DNA of 64,000 nucleotides, from positions 124,001 through 188,000 of the forward strand of contig CAJNDS010001480.1 of the NCBI GenBank assembly GCA_905221605.1, in the 5' to 3' direction. A model generated the notes under the pieces. It searched no databases and was not told the DNA's origin. It saw only the letters and a program-made list of their open reading frames with translations. Shown here one piece after another: positions 63,009 to 64,000 of this stretch (positions are counted from its first letter, which is position 1; every line of letters begins with the position of its first letter). Origin of the DNA: Symbiodinium natans. Lineage: Eukaryota > Sar > Dinophyceae > Suessiales > Symbiodiniaceae. The position numbers were made by a program, and so were the translations under genes.

Positions 63009-64000
63009 TGCCCATGTCGCTTAAGACGAGCCCACACCCTGAACCCTGCAACCCTCCGATCTTGTCACCCCTACACCACCCCAACCCCTAAACCCTGCAC
63101 CACCCTGAGGCGAGGACGCGTCAACAGCCCATATCTTTGCGAGGCGGCAGGACGGGCAGAGTGGTGGCCTGCAGTGACCGTATGAGCTCATATAAACTGC
63201 CGCGCTCTCTTCGTGCAAACAGGACGGACAACACAGCTGGAGTGACGTGCCTGGGACCTGCTTCAGCATCACTCTAAACCCCTAAACCCCTACATGGTAG
63301 ATTAGGGTCCATCTGGAGTACCCTAAATAGTAGGCCTAATAGTATCCTCACAAAAATAGCTGGGATGCTGGTGACTGGTTGTGTCAAACCGTGTCCTCAA
63401 GTGGCAGCGTCCTCCTCAAATCAGTCAACTAAACCCGAAAGCCTTCAAAGACCCACCCGAATCCCCACGAAGCCCGACAAGTCCTAAGAAGGACCTAAAC
63501 CGCCAGCATCCAGCTGGAGGGACGTCAGGAATCCTGCCAACATTCGCGCGAGGGCTTAGGGTTCAGGATTAGGCCTTGGCATACATTCAAAGACATCCTC
63601 CGTTGCCCAACTACTACACCCTGTTCCTCTGCTTGCCTAGACCTCCAAACGACCCAAAGCCTAAAGCCTGAACCCTGAACCCTGAACCCTGGACAGGTGT
63701 TTGCTGTTTGACCGGATCACCGTCGATGCATTCAGGGGCCAAGCTGCCATAGCACCCCAAAACCCCCAAACCCCCAACCTGGTCTTTCCCAAACTGGCCT
63801 CCCCCCCCCCCATCCGAAATGCCCTCTTCCATGATTAGAGGACCCCCCCCCCCCCCCCCTCAAAAAAAAAAACAAACAGAAAACAACATAATGAAAACAA
63901 AAACACAGTAAGAAAGTAGTCCCATTTTCAGAATCCCCGATAGGGCTTAAGGTTTTGGGGCAGTTGTGTTCGCAGGTCTTCGCCCTGGCAAATGCTCTCG

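Noticed and set aside
63021-63272. Reverse frame with cysteines (LCCPSCLHEES...)
   Set aside because: The + strand is equally open over the same bases and the surrounding genes are all on +; evidence is too weak to call either.
1-64000. Chromosome end (true telomere)
   Set aside because: Arrays are short, in both orientations, spread over the whole window and interleaved with exons; none runs to the window edge.
1-64000. tRNA, rRNA, spliced-leader RNA, CRISPR array
   Set aside because: Looked for characteristic sequences (spliced-leader core, tRNA boxes, regularly spaced repeats with unique spacers) and saw none; the regular repeats are tandem with no spacers.

Overview
The window looks like nuclear DNA of a dinoflagellate, most like Symbiodiniaceae or a close relative. 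Four things in the sequence point there. Plant/alveolate-type telomere repeats (TTTAGGG/CCCTAAA) run through the whole 64 kb rather than sitting at one end. All recognisable genes lie on the + strand. Their exons are tiny (18-173 nt, apart from one 933-nt last exon), with AG|G acceptors and many GC or GA donors. The protein families (ubiquitin-like plus ankyrin, multi-pass FLSHTW membrane protein, DEAH helicase) are typical of dinoflagellate gene sets. There are no bacterial operons, rRNA, tRNA or CRISPR arrays that I can see, and I found no dinoflagellate spliced-leader sequence.

Layout. About 1-9.6 kb: telomere-like repeats, an AT-rich degenerate block (about 370-1080), an (AAGC)n minisatellite with a flanking inverted repeat (2.3-3.2 kb), and scattered short open exon-like islands with no recognised product. 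About 9.65-14 kb: more exon-like islands, including a start-like exon at 9677 encoding an MG..CC N-terminus. 14.57-25.41 kb: a gene I could thread through 17 exons with matching intron phase, encoding a multi-pass membrane protein (about 426 aa visible). 27.36-29.40 kb: a complete 5-exon gene for a 439-aa ubiquitin-like/ankyrin-repeat protein. About 32.8-60.7 kb: a DEAH-box RNA helicase of the DHX36-like class in at least 25 short exons, with motifs I, Ia, II, III, V and VI each found in the right order. 61-64 kb: further exon-like islands, product unknown.

The main observation is how the introns are built. Nearly every intron holds an array of telomere repeat, either orientation, often as a locally homogenised variant (TTTACGG, GGGTTTTT, GGGGTTTA, GGGTTAGA, CCCCAAAA). 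Several introns are also clear insertion elements: a 4-bp duplicated target whose first copy is the splice donor (GTTT, GAGC, GCTA, GTGG), then CTT(G/C)G at intron position +5, and a matching inverted end (CCAAG/GCAAG/CTCAG) that is the splice acceptor. In at least three elements the telomere array sits in the middle. This explains the mixed GT/GC/GA donors: the donor dinucleotide is whatever G-initial target was duplicated. At least six other short palindromic (MITE-like) families are present in several copies, some split by, or abutting, telomere arrays.

Exon calls rest on hand translation, splice-site inspection and phase continuity only. No transcript or database evidence was available, and donor choices are ambiguous by a few bases in many introns.
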